Assembly (NCBI GenBank): GCA_022701365.1 | Contig: JAKUHH010000041.1 | Coordinates: 496,001-560,000, forward strand | DNA: 64,000 nucleotides | Origin: Mycocentrospora acerina | Taxonomy: Eukaryota; Ascomycota; Dothideomycetes; Pleosporales | Reading direction: 5' to 3' | Shown here: positions 9,167 to 20,741 of the stretch, piece after piece | Layout of the letters: each line of letters opens with the position of its first letter | Numbering within the stretch: position 1 is the stretch's first letter | Program-made: the position numbers and the translations under genes | Notes under the pieces: generated by a model | Databases searched by the model: none | What the model saw: the letters and a program-made list of their open reading frames with translations, nothing else | Told to the model about the DNA's origin: nothing

Positions 9167-10876
9167 ATGCGCCCGCCCGCCCCCCGCATCCGCCTGCCAT
9201 GCCCGCGCCAGTTCTCGCACAAGCACCCCCGCCAGCTGCTCGTCTCGCAGCACAGCTCGCCGCGCCCACAGCTGCCCTTCCTCTACCCCCCAGGCGCGCA
9301 CCTGCCACACGGCCAGATCTTGCGTCTGTTCTCCATCAGCGCCAACCACAAGAAGTTCCTCAAGGAGACGGCCCGCCTGAGCGTGCGCTACTCGATCCTC
9401 ATCTTCCTCGTCACCTCGTGCTTCAGCATCGCCAGCCTGGGCATCCTGAGCGAGCAGCAGGAGCGCGCCTTCCCGTCGCCGCACGAATGGAGCCTGCTCA
9501 CCCGCTTCCGTTTCCGCCGCGGCCGCTGGTGGCAGGTGCCCGAGAACAATGAGGACGAGGGCTTCCCCAACTGGGCCCGTGTCTACTCGGAGTTGCAGTA
9601 CGCCCTCGGCCGCCTCGAGCACCCCGGCAAGGACGGCGCCGGGCTGGCTGAGCAGGATGAGGGCGGCCTGCTCGTCCCCGGCGTGGGCAGTGCCGGCTTC
9701 GACGTGTCGGCCAAGAGCGACGAGTGGCGGCAGGGCTACCACGAGGTGCTGATGGGCATGGCCGCCGCCGCCGAGCGTCTCGAGGGCTGGGTCACGGACC
9801 GGTGGAGGAGGAACGTGTGGGCCCCCGAGTTTGTCGCCTCGCCCTCGAACCCGCGCCCCAAGGCCGTGCTGCCCGGCATGCCCGAGCTGCCCGACGAGGA
9901 GCACCGCGTCGCCGCCGCCGCTGCCCCCGAGACCTTCTACATGAAGATCATCACCACAAACGGCTTCACCACCCGCCAGCGCCTCGCCGCCGCCCTGGGC
10001 TACGCCGACTGGCTCAGCTTCAAGAAGCTGCCCGACTCGGCAGAGGAAATGTACCGCTGGGCCCTCGACATTGCCATCTCCGGCCTCTCCACCCCAGACC
10101 CCACCGCCGTCCTCGACCCCGCGACTGCCATTCTCTCCGCGACTGCCCCGCCCCTCTCCACCACCCCAAACATTGTCTACGCCGCCACCAACCTGGCCAC
10201 CTTCCTCGCCAGCCAAGGCCGCCTCACCGCTGCCCTCCCCATCTTCATCTCCCTCCTGCGCGCCCGCACCACCGCCCCTCCTGCGCCATCCACCTACACC
10301 CCCTCACAACAGGACTCGTCCCTGACCGGCACCCTCCTCAGCCTCCTCCAAGAGCCAGACTACCCGCCTGTCGCCTCCTCTGGCGACGAGCCCCTCCTGC
10401 GCCACCCCACCGACCGCTGCGAAGAATCCGCCCTCAAGAACTACATTGGCGAAATCCTCTTCGCCACCGCCTCGTCCCCCGCCCAGCGCCAACAGGGCCT
10501 CTCATGGGTCCGCGATGCCGTCTCCACATCCAAACTCGCCCAATCGGCAGACGAGATACGCGCCGACGACGCCCTGCGCAAAAAGTGCGAGCAGTGCGAG
10601 GAAGTCGGCCTCGAGGCCTGGGGCAAGATGATGACCTATCTCGCTGCCGAGGCACGCGAGGAGAGAGACAAAGTGAAGACTAGTGCATGGTGGAAGAATA
10701 GCCTACTCGGAAAGATCTGGCGAGGAAAGGGGATCGAGACATTGGAAGAAGACGTTGAGCGCTTTGAAGAGGAAGAAGAGGGCGTCACATTGCGATTGAA
10801 CAAACTGAGGGGGAAGATGCTGAGAGAAGAGTATGCTGAATTGGATCGCAAGTATGCCAGAACCTTTGTATTTTGA
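9167..10876 (+). CDS. Membrane-anchored, probably mitochondrial, helical-repeat (TPR-like) protein
   Basis: A single-exon 569-residue protein conserved in appearance but not one I can name firmly. The first 60 residues are rich in Arg, Pro and His with almost no acidic residues, as in a mitochondrial presequence. One membrane segment follows at about 74-93 (YSILIFLVTSCFSIASLGIL). The soluble part contains helical stretches that look TPR-like (SAEEMYRWALDIAISGL, IVYAATNLATFLASQGRLTA) and a charged C-terminal coiled coil. That topology resembles the yeast i-AAA adaptor Mgr3, but the match is by layout only. GC content is high and codons are strongly C-ending. A TATA-like TATAA lies about 10 bp upstream of the ATG, too close to be the true TATA. 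It is divergent with the Nop6-like gene. Existence is confident; function is not. Confidence 0.8.
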   Translation: MRPPAPRIRLPCPRQFSHKHPRQLLVSQHSSPRPQLPFLYPPGAHLPHGQILRLFSISANHKKFLKETARLSVRYSILIFLVTSCFSIASLGILSEQQERAFPSPHEWSLLTRFRFRRGRWWQVPENNEDEGFPNWARVYSELQYALGRLEHPGKDGAGLAEQDEGGLLVPGVGSAGFDVSAKSDEWRQGYHEVLMGMAAAAERLEGWVTDRWRRNVWAPEFVASPSNPRPKAVLPGMPELPDEEHRVAAAAAPETFYMKIITTNGFTTRQRLAAALGYADWLSFKKLPDSAEEMYRWALDIAISGLSTPDPTAVLDPATAILSATAPPLSTTPNIVYAATNLATFLASQGRLTAALPIFISLLRARTTAPPAPSTYTPSQQDSSLTGTLLSLLQEPDYPPVASSGDEPLLRHPTDRCEESALKNYIGEILFATASSPAQRQQGLSWVRDAVSTSKLAQSADEIRADDALRKKCEQCEEVGLEAWGKMMTYLAAEAREERDKVKTSAWWKNSLLGKIWRGKGIETLEEDVERFEEEEEGVTLRLNKLRGKMLREEYAELDRKYARTFVF

Positions 10877-11212
10877 GAAGTAGAAGAAGGAGAAGAAGAA
10901 GATATCCAAAACCGAAAAAGGAAGAATGGATGAATGGACAAGTAGATACACGAGAAATTTAGAATTGAAAAAAAAACATTCAAAATCAAGAAAGAGATTA
11001 TTCCTACTCTTGGTGACTGTGTAATAATAAGGAGAAGAAGAGGAGAAGAGGAGAAGAGGAGAAGAGGAGAAGAGGAGAAGAGGAGAAGAGGAGTTGATTC
11101 TCCCAAAAAAAATAAAAAAATAAAAAAGAGTGTAGTGATTCCTTTCCTTTCCTCCTTCCTTCCTCCTTCCTCTCTAGCCAGTTGGTTAGTCACTCACTCA
11201 CTCACTCACTCA
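10877..11212. other. Intergenic between convergent genes, purine-rich repeats
   Basis: 336 bp between two converging stops. It holds GA-rich sequence, an 8-bp tandem repeat and a (CACT)n tract near 11190-11214. No gene. Confidence 0.6.
11036..11093. repeat. 8-bp tandem repeat (AGGAGAAG)n
   Basis: About seven consecutive copies of an AGGAGAAG unit lie between the convergent 3' ends. Purely a minisatellite in appearance. Confidence 0.85.
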
Positions 11213-14193
11213 CTACCCATGCCCCTGTGCTACGTCGCCATCACCCACACCCACACCCCCACGATCCAGCCGTGTCTCCTCCCCATTGCTATGCCTTCTC
11301 TCCTTGTCTTCTACAACAACACCACCATCTTCACTTCCAGGCGTCCCCCTCCCCCCCTCCACAACCGGCGCCTCCACAACCAGCAACCCTTCTCCACTCT
11401 CCACCCCCTCACGCACATCATACCCATTTCCATTTCCATTCCCGTTCCCATTCCCATTCCCATTCCCATACGCATATCCATGCTCGCCCCCAAAAAGATT
11501 CACACTCTGCTGCCGCTGTTTTCGCCTCGGCAGCGGCGGGGGCGCCATCCCCTCGGAACTAGCCGCAGACGACTTTCTCCTCCTCATGCTGTCCTGTCTT
11601 GTGCCGTCCTGTGACAAAGGGGGCATCAAGTTCATTTCTTGCCCCTCGGGGTATGCCATGGACGGCGACGACAATGGCGGAGCCAGTGTGTCGGCCACGG
11701 GCTTGCGCTTGGCGAGGTTGGCAAATGTGGATGCTTTGGGAATCGGCACGCCCCATGTTGGCCGCTTGCCGGGAGGGAGAGGAAGGGGCGTCCCCGGTGG
11801 AGGGAGCGGTTGGCCTCGGCCCATGGGGACCGTGTGCGATTTGGAAATGTTGGCTTGAGATGTGGGCGTCTCGGCTGCCGTGCTCTCACCATTGTCTAGG
11901 CTTGTGCTTCCAGCGGCTGGCGCAAGTTTATTGTCAATGTGGTGTGCCGCCCGCGCCGCTTGTGCGTTTTGCTTCGCGTTGAGCCAGTTGCGCGCTGCTG
12001 TCGTCGCTACGTTGAACGACTGGTTGAGTGTGGTGCGCTTGTTCACGTTTGCACTCGCTGCTGCCGCTGCTGCTGCTGCAACTTGCTCCTCGGACAGATC
12101 TAGCTTCGAGTTGGATCGTGTGTGGCGTGTCCCGGTACTCGAAGGGCCAGAAGAATCTATAGTATCTGTTGAAATAGATGGCACTGACACATCCTCCACA
12201 GATGTACTCGGAGATTCTGCCACGTTCTCCGTCACTGCAGAACGCATCGAGGATCTGCTGGGCGATACCGGCGGCATGGATCTGGTACTTGTCGGCGTCA
12301 CGCTATTGCGGTCGTTTACAATCTCAGCTGATGCGTTTGCCGAATCCACGTGAACTGATGAGCTCGATCGCGTTGCTCGAGGTCTCGCAGCTGGTGACTT
12401 GTAGTCGGTAGACGAGGAAACCCCAACGCCCAGTTCCTCAGATTCGATGCTAGATGGAATGGATAAAGTGAAGCTATCTGCATCTGACTTGTCCTCATGT
12501 TTCCCGGATTCCGTCGTTGCGGCCTCCAGTACTGAAGCGTCTTCTGGAATTTCATGCTTTTCTTCCTCCTTGCCCCTGCTGTCTTCCCAGATTCCGCCCC
12601 GGAAAAGTTGTGCAATCGTATCCGTAAATGGCGTGTCGTCCCAGTTTGGCAGCACCAATGTCTCGTTGACAACCTCTCGAATCCGACTTTCCATAGCCCG
12701 AAGTATAACGCCATATGTAATCTGTCGTGAACTGACAATCGGCTCGAGCGAAAGCTCCATCCGTGGCGGTGTTTCGAACGTCATCCAAAGCCTATTACTC
12801 GGAGGTGGCTTGATTCTAAGCAGAATATGCCCTTCTAGTCTCTTCAAAATCCCCGCAAGGATAATCGTCACCTCTCGAGCTTTAAATCGAGAGCCCAAAT
12901 CTATACGCGCAATAGCACAAATCTCGATTCGGAAGTTGCCCTTGTAGCTGATGTCGGCTTCAACAACCAAGTCGCCGTCGACGGTAAGTTCTTTGAGCTT
13001 TGGGTTGGTGATAAATGGTGGTAACGTGCCCATATCTATTTTTTGTAACTGAATACTGGTAATGAGGGCAGGCTTCGGTACACGAGCAATCTTCTTGGTG
13101 ATTTTCGTGGCAATGTACTCCTTGATCTGCTCCGTTTTGTAGAGAGCGAGGAAAACCCTGCCAATTAGAGCATTTATCCATCGCGTATGCAAGTTTTCTT
13201 CCGAGGCATGAAGTTGCTGCACTAGCTTTACCAGGTCTGGAGTTTCAAACTTGAGAGGAACGGGTAGTGCGTTGGAGATGGTACTATCCTGATGATGCTC
13301 TTGTGCTTGTAGCATGGCGTGGTAGAAGTCTTCCTTTTCTGAACAGTTGTCGGAAAAGAGGTAGAATGACTTGGCCTCCGCGGTCACGTCGTTGCCGAGC
13401 TTTTGGGTCAATCGAATGCCTGCACCAGTCAGTATGACAGAGACAAGCAGGGATCATGGTGGGATGTATACAATTTCGTTTGATCCAAAGCTCGCCCTCA
13501 GGAATACGCTGTCCACCAGAATATAGATCTACCGTGTAATGTGTGAGGGATATGACATGACGAACCTCGAGCTGGTCTTCATTGTCGTATAGCATGAGAT
13601 GCCCAAGCCTAACCTGCGATTAGCCTCACCACAACCTCGACAAACCGAGAGAGAGCAATTTACCTCAGAACAACGTAAAACACGTTCCTGGCCTTCTTGC
13701 TCTTCGTGTTCGAAGCTTCAATAGTGGGGCTCGTAGTCTTGTTCCGGTCGAATATGCTTCTGTACATGGATTGATACACGCTGGGGCTTTCCATAGAAAC
13801 TACAGCCCCCGCAGGCGTCGTGCGATCCGGAGGCTTACCGTTTGTACCGCCAGGGACGTACTCGCGGCAGACGGCAAAGTAGCCCGCAAAGACATCGGGC
13901 ACATGTGTCGTCCTCTTCAACTTCTCCAGTATCTCACTGTCCAAACCAGTCCCCAAGTGATTGCTATCTTCATTGTCCTCTTTTGTTGACCCACTAGACT
14001 TCCTGCGTCGCTCTGCCGACTCGTTGGCGTCGGTCGTCCGAAGCGCGTCGAGTTGCGCCTTGTCGACTGGCGTTGTGGCCCAGAACCAGACAAATGCCCC
14101 CACCGCCGGCAACAGTGTCAGTCCTCCTATAATATAGCCCCACACAAAGATCTTGAACAGGGTTCCATAGCTCCAATCCCCAGTTCCACTCAT
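11213..14193 (-). CDS. NVJ2: SMP-domain lipid-transfer protein, Nvj2 type
   Basis: A membrane contact-site protein that moves lipids between ER and other membranes, like yeast Nvj2 and animal TEX2. Exons 14193-13664, 13608-13472 and 13419-11213 (introns 55 and 52 bp) give about 957 residues. An N-terminal membrane segment (residues about 12-38, GYIIGGLTLLPAVGAFVWFW) anchors it. A PH-like segment follows, with RLGHLMLYDNEDQLEVRHVI and WIKRNCIRLTQ crossing the splice junctions. The SMP domain spans roughly residues 285-510 (ENLHTRWINALIGRVFLAL, ALITSIQLQKIDMGTLPPFI, LWMTFETPPRMELSLEPIVS). A long disordered Ser/Pro-rich tail includes an Ala run and a (Gly-Asn) repeat encoded by a CCATTC-type hexanucleotide tract near 11425-11470. 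The SMP assignment is firm; the contact site is inferred. Confidence 0.9.
11425..11470. repeat. In-frame hexanucleotide repeat encoding Gly-Asn
   Basis: Repeated CCATTC/CCCATT units on the plus strand encode about eight Gly-Asn dipeptides near the C-terminus of the Nvj2-like protein. Confidence 0.8.
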
Positions 14194-16019
14194 TGTGCCT
14201 ACTCGCCTAGGCTATTCTCTCTATCATTGTTCGTTTCCGAGTTACGTATCCCTCAGCAATCCACAGAAACGAGTGCAGTCGGGGGAGGGATTTAGAGCAA
14301 GGGGCCACGGTAGAGTGGGAGTGGCTCTCTATTTGTTGCAGTGGGTAGGGTAGCGATGCAGCGAAAGACGGGGAACGTTAAAGGCCAGGGTGTCCGTGTT
14401 TAAAGACGAATACGGTGGAATGTACGGGGGCTGCACGGAGGTTCCAACAGTAAGAAACAGAAGAGAAGAAGGGTTTTGGAATAGCGGAGTACAAGTTGCA
14501 GTGAAGCGTCAGGTAAGACGCGTTTGGAGCTACGGTGGGGAGCGGAGCTGTCGTCGGAGATACCACGTGTGGAGTGCTCATGACATCAAGGTCGGAGCGA
14601 TCGTGTCACACCGCGTTTTGGCTTCAAGTCGACAACAACGAACTGCTTTTGGTCTTATGCTCTGCTAAGCCAACATGATCAATTTGCCAAAGAAAAGCAT
14701 CGTGTCCTAATCTTAGGAATACATGTAGACGCTCATCTCCTCCATTTCCTTATACGACCATGCATTCGCCAAATGAGCGAATACGCTAACACATCCAGCC
14801 GCCAGTATCCGTGTTCCATCCATCTACCATCATGATTTAGGAAAGCGCTTGTTCTGGCCTCATTGTGCTGCTGTAATTTTTTGGTTGAAGAGACAGGTGA
14901 GGTATGAAGAGAGCGGAAAATCTGGCGCGTACGAAGCTTTTGAAGACTGCTTTGCGGCTCCTAGGTCAAGATTTCTAATTTTGGGAGAGAGGCATGTCAC
15001 ATTAGCAAGAGAAGGACACATCAGGCGACTGCCATGACTCTACTGGGGACGTCGTTTTGCAGAATGAGGGACTCAATCCTCATGTGGCAAAAAAGGACGC
15101 ATGCTCCCAGGAAGGACACAGAGCCTCCAAATTAGTGAGGCTCAAAATCACCGCGAACGGACCCAGAAGTTCGTCTGACAGGCTTTCGCCACTGGCCGAT
15201 AGCGTCACGAGGAGTTCAGAAGAACACATCCTACAATAGACACATTGTCTATTCCTCATTTCGCTCACCGGGGCGAAGCACTGTGCTCAACGAACCCAGA
15301 ATATGGTTCAGGCAGTGAGTTCGACGAGCCGCATGATTGAGCAGTTTCGTCACCCACCCTCACACAGTCGGTTCAGGCAAACTTTCTCGGCGGTTAGACA
15401 AGCAAATTGTGCGAACGTTATTAAAAAAGGGCGCGACGCAGCAGGCACCACTCCCAGCACCCTTCTCTGTGGGTCAGGTACCCTCAAAAGTGCGTTTTGG
15501 CCCCCCAATGTCCATTGCCGCCTTGCGAGCGACAGGGACCTTCAGCTAGCTCGGTACCCTCCATCATGCACACCGACGGCTCGTCACGAGCATGTGCGTC
15601 ACCAGCACCAGGGGAAGACTCGCGCCTCAGTAAATCGTCAGGCAGCCAACTTGTCTCATGCGGTGAGATGGTTCACGCACGGGAGTGGCTGTGGCCAATC
15701 AGCGTGCGATCGCGCGGCCACAGCCACCTCGTGGCGCACTTGGGAGTTCATGCGCACGGGGCGATGCTGGAGGAGCAGTCATAGTCATGATGTGATGTAA
15801 TGGGGTTTGAATTCTAGGCAAGTGAGACAGTTGTTGGTTTTTATGTGTGCGTGTTTGGGCTGTGTCTGCTGTTGGTGGTCAGGAAGGTATAAGTACTGCG
15901 AGACATCTCCTAGTTACTGACACCACAGAAAGCATCCCCAAACAACCATCAGATCCAAGCACTTCCCACTATTCAAACTCCATATCAACTACAGAACTAT
16001 CAACCAAGTCATAGCAACG
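14194..16019. other. Long intergenic region, no gene seen
   Basis: 1.8 kb between the Nvj2-like start and the RS-rich hypothetical. Short open frames on both strands lack domains or good splice contexts. It should contain the Nvj2-like promoter on the left and the promoter of the gene at 16020 on the right. Confidence 0.45.
15888..15893 (+). promoter_or_regulatory. TATA-box candidate for the gene at 16020
   Basis: A TATAAG element lies about 127 bp upstream of the ATG at 16020, followed by a CA-rich leader, which is a typical core-promoter layout in this genome. Confidence 0.45.
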
Positions 16020-16691
16020 ATGACTTACCTCCACTACACCCACACCCACTCCCGTGGGCGCTCTCGCTCCCGTGAGCGCACTCCTCTCACTCCCCTCCGC
16101 AACCCCTACGAGACCCAAGACACTTCCCCTCGCCTCCTTGTCCGCCACTCCTCCAAGCACAAACTCTCAGAAGACTCCGATGACGGCTACGACGACTACC
16201 CCTATCCTCCAAACCACAAGCCCTCCAAGCCCTCTCGCGCCCTGACTGTCCGCGACCAACCCTCCCAACTCGAGCGCTACAACATCTGGTCCGACGACTC
16301 GCGACGAAACCAAGACCGCCACACATCTCTGCACTACCATCACAACCACAACCACAACCACAACCACACGGACGGAGCCAACTACACCGAGGAAGAAGAG
16401 CGAGACTTCCACCTCAGAGTCCACGCAAAGTATTCTCGCACACGCTCCCCTTCCCCTCCTCGTCACCCACGCGTCTGGTCCGGTGCCCTGTTTCGGCGAC
16501 ACGACAAGTTTGTCGACGAGGCGTTTGAAACACGTGAGCGCACTAGGTCTCCCTCGCAGCGCAGGGTGTCCTTCTGGGACGATGAAAAGGACGACGAGGG
16601 CAACGACGAGGAGAAGTGGACAAAGTACCATCGCGTGAAGAGGACGCACACTGAGGAGTGGAGGCCACTTACTGGATGGAGGAGGGGTTGA
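16020..16691 (+). CDS. RS- and His/Asn-rich hypothetical protein
   Basis: A single-exon 223-residue protein I do not recognise. It begins MTYLHYTHTHSRGRSRSRER, has a second RS/SP cluster (YSRTRSPSPPRH) near residue 140, and carries a His-Asn repeat (YHHNHNHNHNH) near residue 105. The C-terminal third is acidic then basic (FWDDEKDDEGNDEEKW). No membrane segment or signal peptide is visible. Codon use is strongly C-ending like the neighbouring real genes, and a TATA candidate plus a CA-rich leader precede the ATG. The RS content would fit an RNA- or kinase-linked role, but that is speculation. Confidence 0.65.
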   Translation: MTYLHYTHTHSRGRSRSRERTPLTPLRNPYETQDTSPRLLVRHSSKHKLSEDSDDGYDDYPYPPNHKPSKPSRALTVRDQPSQLERYNIWSDDSRRNQDRHTSLHYHHNHNHNHNHTDGANYTEEEERDFHLRVHAKYSRTRSPSPPRHPRVWSGALFRRHDKFVDEAFETRERTRSPSQRRVSFWDDEKDDEGNDEEKWTKYHRVKRTHTEEWRPLTGWRRG

Positions 16692-17382
16692 AGGGTGACG
16701 ATGAGCAGGATTTCTTTTCTCATTTCTAGGCGTTGTGGCGTTGCGACGGTGACATTTTTTTTGTTATTTTATGACTAGATCATTCTTGAGAGTTGGGCGA
16801 CTGCTGGAATTCTCATTTTGATACTGTTATAGACGGGGACTTTTGGCGTCTTGCTTTGTTCGAGGGGGGAGATGAGTAAATTGCAAGATACCCGGGGGAA
16901 AGGGAGACGTTTCAATTAATTACATAAAGAATGCAAATAGCCATGATATGATGTTCAGTTGAATGGGCAAATTACAAGAATGCAAACTGTGCACCGTCAA
17001 ATATAACAATGATTTATTAGCCATATGCTCCTGCCATGATCGACTAGCAGCCGTCCAACCCAAACCCCCCTCGCGTCTCGTTGAACTCTGGAGGGGGTTC
17101 CATCACACTATCAATACAATTAAACAAATCTGTCCGTTCTTCCTGCCTGCCCTCGCTGTCAAATCCTCCTATATTGCCTTCCCAGACTAGCGTCGTATCA
17201 TTGCATACAATGTACATGCTTCTACACCACAACTTGCGAACAATAAGTTAATGAAGAGTAAAAAGGCCCCAGAGTCGTCAAGGGAAATACCGATCCGTGC
17301 ATGTGCTGAGTTTCATCGACCCATCATCAGAATCTTCATTGCGTCACGCAACAGAACTACTCGTATTGAACGTCCATTGCCA
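16692..17382. other. Intergenic between convergent genes
   Basis: About 690 bp of 3' flanking sequence of two converging genes. No coding signal seen. Confidence 0.5.
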
Positions 17383-19731
17383 CTAACTGTGGAAGTTCTG
17401 CGGTTGTTGCGGTTGTCCTGGCCGCGGAAAGACGCTCGTTGTTGGGACATGATCAAGACTCATTCCACCCAATGTCCCTTGGCCCGTGCTTTGCCAGCCC
17501 TGGCCTGTTTGCTGGTTTACAAACGCGCTTTGACGGAAGGGATTCGTGCTTCCGGTAGCATTTACTGTAAGACCGCCCTGTGCAAACGGCAATGTTTGAG
17601 GAGACGGTTGTCTTGCAAACGGATTCGTTCCAGTAGGCGTGGGCTGCAGCGGCTGCAGTGGCTGTTGCTGTTGTTCAGGTATTGGCGCAAAGGGCGACGA
17701 CTGTGCGGGAGATAAGGAGTATGGTGATGAGCCAGGTAGCGGCTGGGCTTGCTGCTGGAAACCCGTGTTGTGCTTTGCAAAGGGGTTTGTCGATGAGCGA
17801 TTCAGTGAACTTGCGCCCGTTGGATTGTTGAGAAGATTCGGTTCGACTGCGCCAGTCATGTTCGGCAGCATAGACTGACGGAACGGATTTGTGGATGTTT
17901 GTTGCGGTTGCAACGGCTCTGCAATAGTGGGAATCAGCATTTGCTGTTGTTGCGGCTGCTGCAAGAAGTCTGGGATACCACTCTGAGGTATCGACCCCAG
18001 AGTGTTTTGTGGACTAAACGTTTGCGGTGTGTATCCACCAAATCCAGCACCTGTGAACTGAGGTTGTAGCTGTGGTACTTGCGGTTGTAGCTGCATCTGT
18101 TGTTGCATCTGGAACGGGTTTGTGTTCTGTCCATTTTGCGGCATAAGAGGCTGCTGCTGTACAAACCCGAGATTTCCTGTTTGCTGCGGCATTTGGAAAC
18201 CTTGTTGCTGGAAGTCTGTTTGTGGGAAACCCGTCTGTTGTGGATACTGTTGTAGTGGTGCCTGGGTATCCATGGTCTGCTGATTGTCGCCAATGGCCGC
18301 GAACAAGTCGATCAGCGGTGCACTTGTGTTTGCAACTGGTTTTGGGGGGGCTGCGGAAGGTTGACTTGTGAAGTTGTCGGATGTTGTAGGCTTTGGATCC
18401 TGGATTTTTGTGTTCCCATTTGCAACCTTGCCACCATTCTTCTTGGCCTCCTTTTCAGCCAGATATTGTCGTCGATTGACCTCGAAGTCCTTGTCGTTTA
18501 GATATTCCTCTAGAGAGGCGGCTAGGCTTGTTGGCGCATGTTTAATTTTGGGAATTTCCAGCCTGGTTGAATGCTCATGCGACCTCGCCAGGCTCAGATA
18601 TTGCACGACTGCCTCGGTTTGCCTCACGAAAGTACGATAGATGGCGAGGGAGCGCGTTGCGTCCGGTCTTGATAGCTCGAAGTAATGCTCTGCGCCATCA
18701 GTATTCGAACACATCTATCGAGGAGCAGACAGCTCACCTAAAATGTTGATGGTGCCTTCGTTCATAACATGAAAGAGCACCAACAAGTCCATAGTGAGCA
18801 GTCGAAAAGAAGTCATTGTTATTTCGTTCTCCGGCTCGTCGTCAAATGGCTGCTCAGGTCAGATTATTCCACATGGTGGTATGCGCGCAACACTGGCGTA
18901 CCTGGCATTTCAGCAAATACCTGATCTGCTCTTGAACGCTCTCTGCCTCCCGAAGCAGGCCCTTGTCGATGCTCAGCCGCTTAAGCCGGCCTTCGCCGCC
19001 GCGGACATAGTCTACTCTTGTTGAGCCATATTCGATTGCGCGTCGTAGCAGATATTCCGAGTATGTTCGTATGTTGTGGCCCTGGGTTTGTACTGTTTGC
19101 GCGCATTGTCAGTGATTGATCAAAAAACATGCGCATTCTTGTGGCCACTGAGGTTTCTTGTGATTGGACCAAGCGAGCATACGTAGTCATTTGCTGCTTT
19201 TGTTGGGTAGCTGCTTTAAGGGTCATCTCGGACTAGGCTAGCTTCACGGGACAAAAGAAATGGGATCCTTCGTATTGCCAGATGTCCACAAGCAGTGCAA
19301 CCAGCGTGCATCCCCCTTAGAGAGGTAAATTGGGTTCAAATGTACATACCCTCAGTAAAAGAATTGATGGCTAGTTTGCGTTGTGGGTTTTGCGCCAGAT
19401 ACTTGAGCGTGACTTCTGGCTCGCCCTCTCTTATCATGAGATGGATGATGATCAAGCTCTTGTATACGATGGTCCACGTGGAGTCGCGTAAGCGGTTCGT
19501 TAGGGCTCGAAAGATTTCGGCGACACCCGCTTCGCCCGCGTGTGTCGCGACCAGAATATGCTCGACATACTTTGATTTTGGGGCAGCAAGCTGTAGGGCC
19601 AAGTCAGCGCGTTGTAGTCAACGGTCCTCCTGGCTAGTGTGGCGCATAGCGTATGGTGGAGGGTTAAGTAGGCGAATAGAGACCTTGATCTTGGTGCCGC
19701 CCTTCACGCTCTTCTCGAACGAGCTCGCCAT
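17383..19731 (-). CDS. AP180/CALM-type clathrin assembly adaptor (ANTH domain)
   Basis: An endocytic adaptor like yeast Yap1801/1802: it binds phosphoinositides through an ANTH domain and recruits clathrin and EH-domain proteins. Five exons: 19731-19684, 19590-19350, 19092-18902, 18849-18738 and 18689-17383, about 632 residues. The ANTH domain starts at MASSFEKSVKGGTKIK, continues AAPKSKYVEHILVATHAGEA and VYKSLIIIHLMIREGEPEV, then VQTQGHNIRTYSEYLLRRAI, LLTMDLLVLFHVMNEGT and HYFELSRPDA. The Gln/Pro-rich tail carries five NPF motifs (NPFQM, NPFRQ twice, NPFAK, NPFAR), the ligands of EH domains. The first donor (GTCTCT) is weak and the second intron is long (257 bp), but the protein reads correctly across all junctions. 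Function by family is confident. Confidence 0.9.
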
Positions 19732-20114
19732 GAGTCTGGGAACGTGTTGTTGCTGCCCGAGCTGCCGTCCGGCCCGGTTGCTTGCGATGGATGCGTGCTG
19801 CCTCGGTGGTCAGGTTCGCGAGTGGTGACTGCGGCGATCCGCTGTGTCTATCGTAGCATTACGGCCGGGAGGAGGGACAATGGTGAAAGGCTGGTTTATT
19901 TATAAATGAAGCTGCCGGCTACTGGGAGAGGTGAGATGTTGATTAGCATGGGCCGGAGTGGAGCACTGGAGATGAATGCACGTCTCGCCGGCTGGCGCAG
20001 TGCCTTAGCTCCATCCACGTCATGCGCGGGAAGGGAAGCTTGAGCTCAGGGTCCGCCCCTCCAAACAAAATCTACGAAACAACCAACCGTCCAAACACGA
20101 CCCACCCCGCCACC
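19732..20114. promoter_or_regulatory. Divergent promoter region between the AP180-like gene and nudC
   Basis: 383 bp separate two divergent start codons. It holds no open frame of interest; a TTTATTTATAAATGAA stretch near 19894-19908 is a TATA-like candidate. The nudC ATG sits in a strong CCACCATGA context. Confidence 0.45.
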
Positions 20115-20741
20115 ATGACCGACTCACCTCCGCCCGAGGAGCGCAAGAAGCTTGATGCTGAGGCCAAGGCCAAGGAGGACGCTGAACAGGCTGCGCTGCC
20201 CTACAAGTGGGACCAGACCATCAAGGACCTCGACATCACCATCACCATCGATGCAAAGTACAAGGGCAAGGATCTGGATGTCAAGATCGCCAGAAACACG
20301 CTCAAGGTGGCCATCAAGGGCCAGGAGCCTTTCATAGATGTATGTATCACCGCGCCTGTTCCCAACAACATGCTCTGATGCGTGCTTGCACAGGGCGAGC
20401 TTCCCCATGCTATCCGCGTCGACGACTCCACCTGGACACTCACTTCTGTATCTGCCGGCAAGGAGATTGCAGTCCACCTCGATAAAGTCAACCAGATGGA
20501 GTGGTGGCCACACGTCATCACTTCCGCCCCCAAAATCGACATCAGCAAGATCCAGCCTGAGAACAGCAAGCTAGGTGACCTGGACGGCGAGACGCGTGGC
20601 ATGGTTGAGAAGATGATGTTTGATCAGCGTCAGAAGGAGCAAGGCAAGCCGACGAGCGACGAGCAAAAGAAGCTGGATATTCTTGAGCAATTCAAGCAGC
20701 AACACCCAGAGATGGACTTCTCAAATGCGAAGATGGGATGA
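20115..20741 (+). CDS. nudC: Nuclear movement protein NudC (CS domain)
   Basis: A small CS-domain co-chaperone that works with dynein/LIS1 in nuclear migration, first defined in Aspergillus. Exons 20115-20339 and 20394-20741 with a 54-bp intron give 190 residues. The charged N-terminus leads into YKWDQTIKDLDITITIDAKY, the start of the CS domain, followed by LKVAIKGQEPFIDGELPHAI across the splice site and TWTLTSVSAGKEIAVHLDKV, then QMEWWPHV. The C-terminus carries the family's MVEKMMFDQRQKEQGKPTSD and ends in HPEMDFSNAKMG. Length and all landmarks match fungal NudC. It is divergent from the AP180-like gene. Confidence 0.95.

Noticed and set aside
9155..10216. 353-codon minus-strand Gly/Ala-rich frame
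   Set aside because: High-GC antisense shadow of the gene at 9167.
9724..10683. 319-codon plus-strand Arg/Pro-rich frame
   Set aside because: Alternative frame of the high-GC gene at 9167; no domain.
15303..15800. 165-codon plus-strand frame
   Set aside because: Composition is random-like and no domain or leader was seen.
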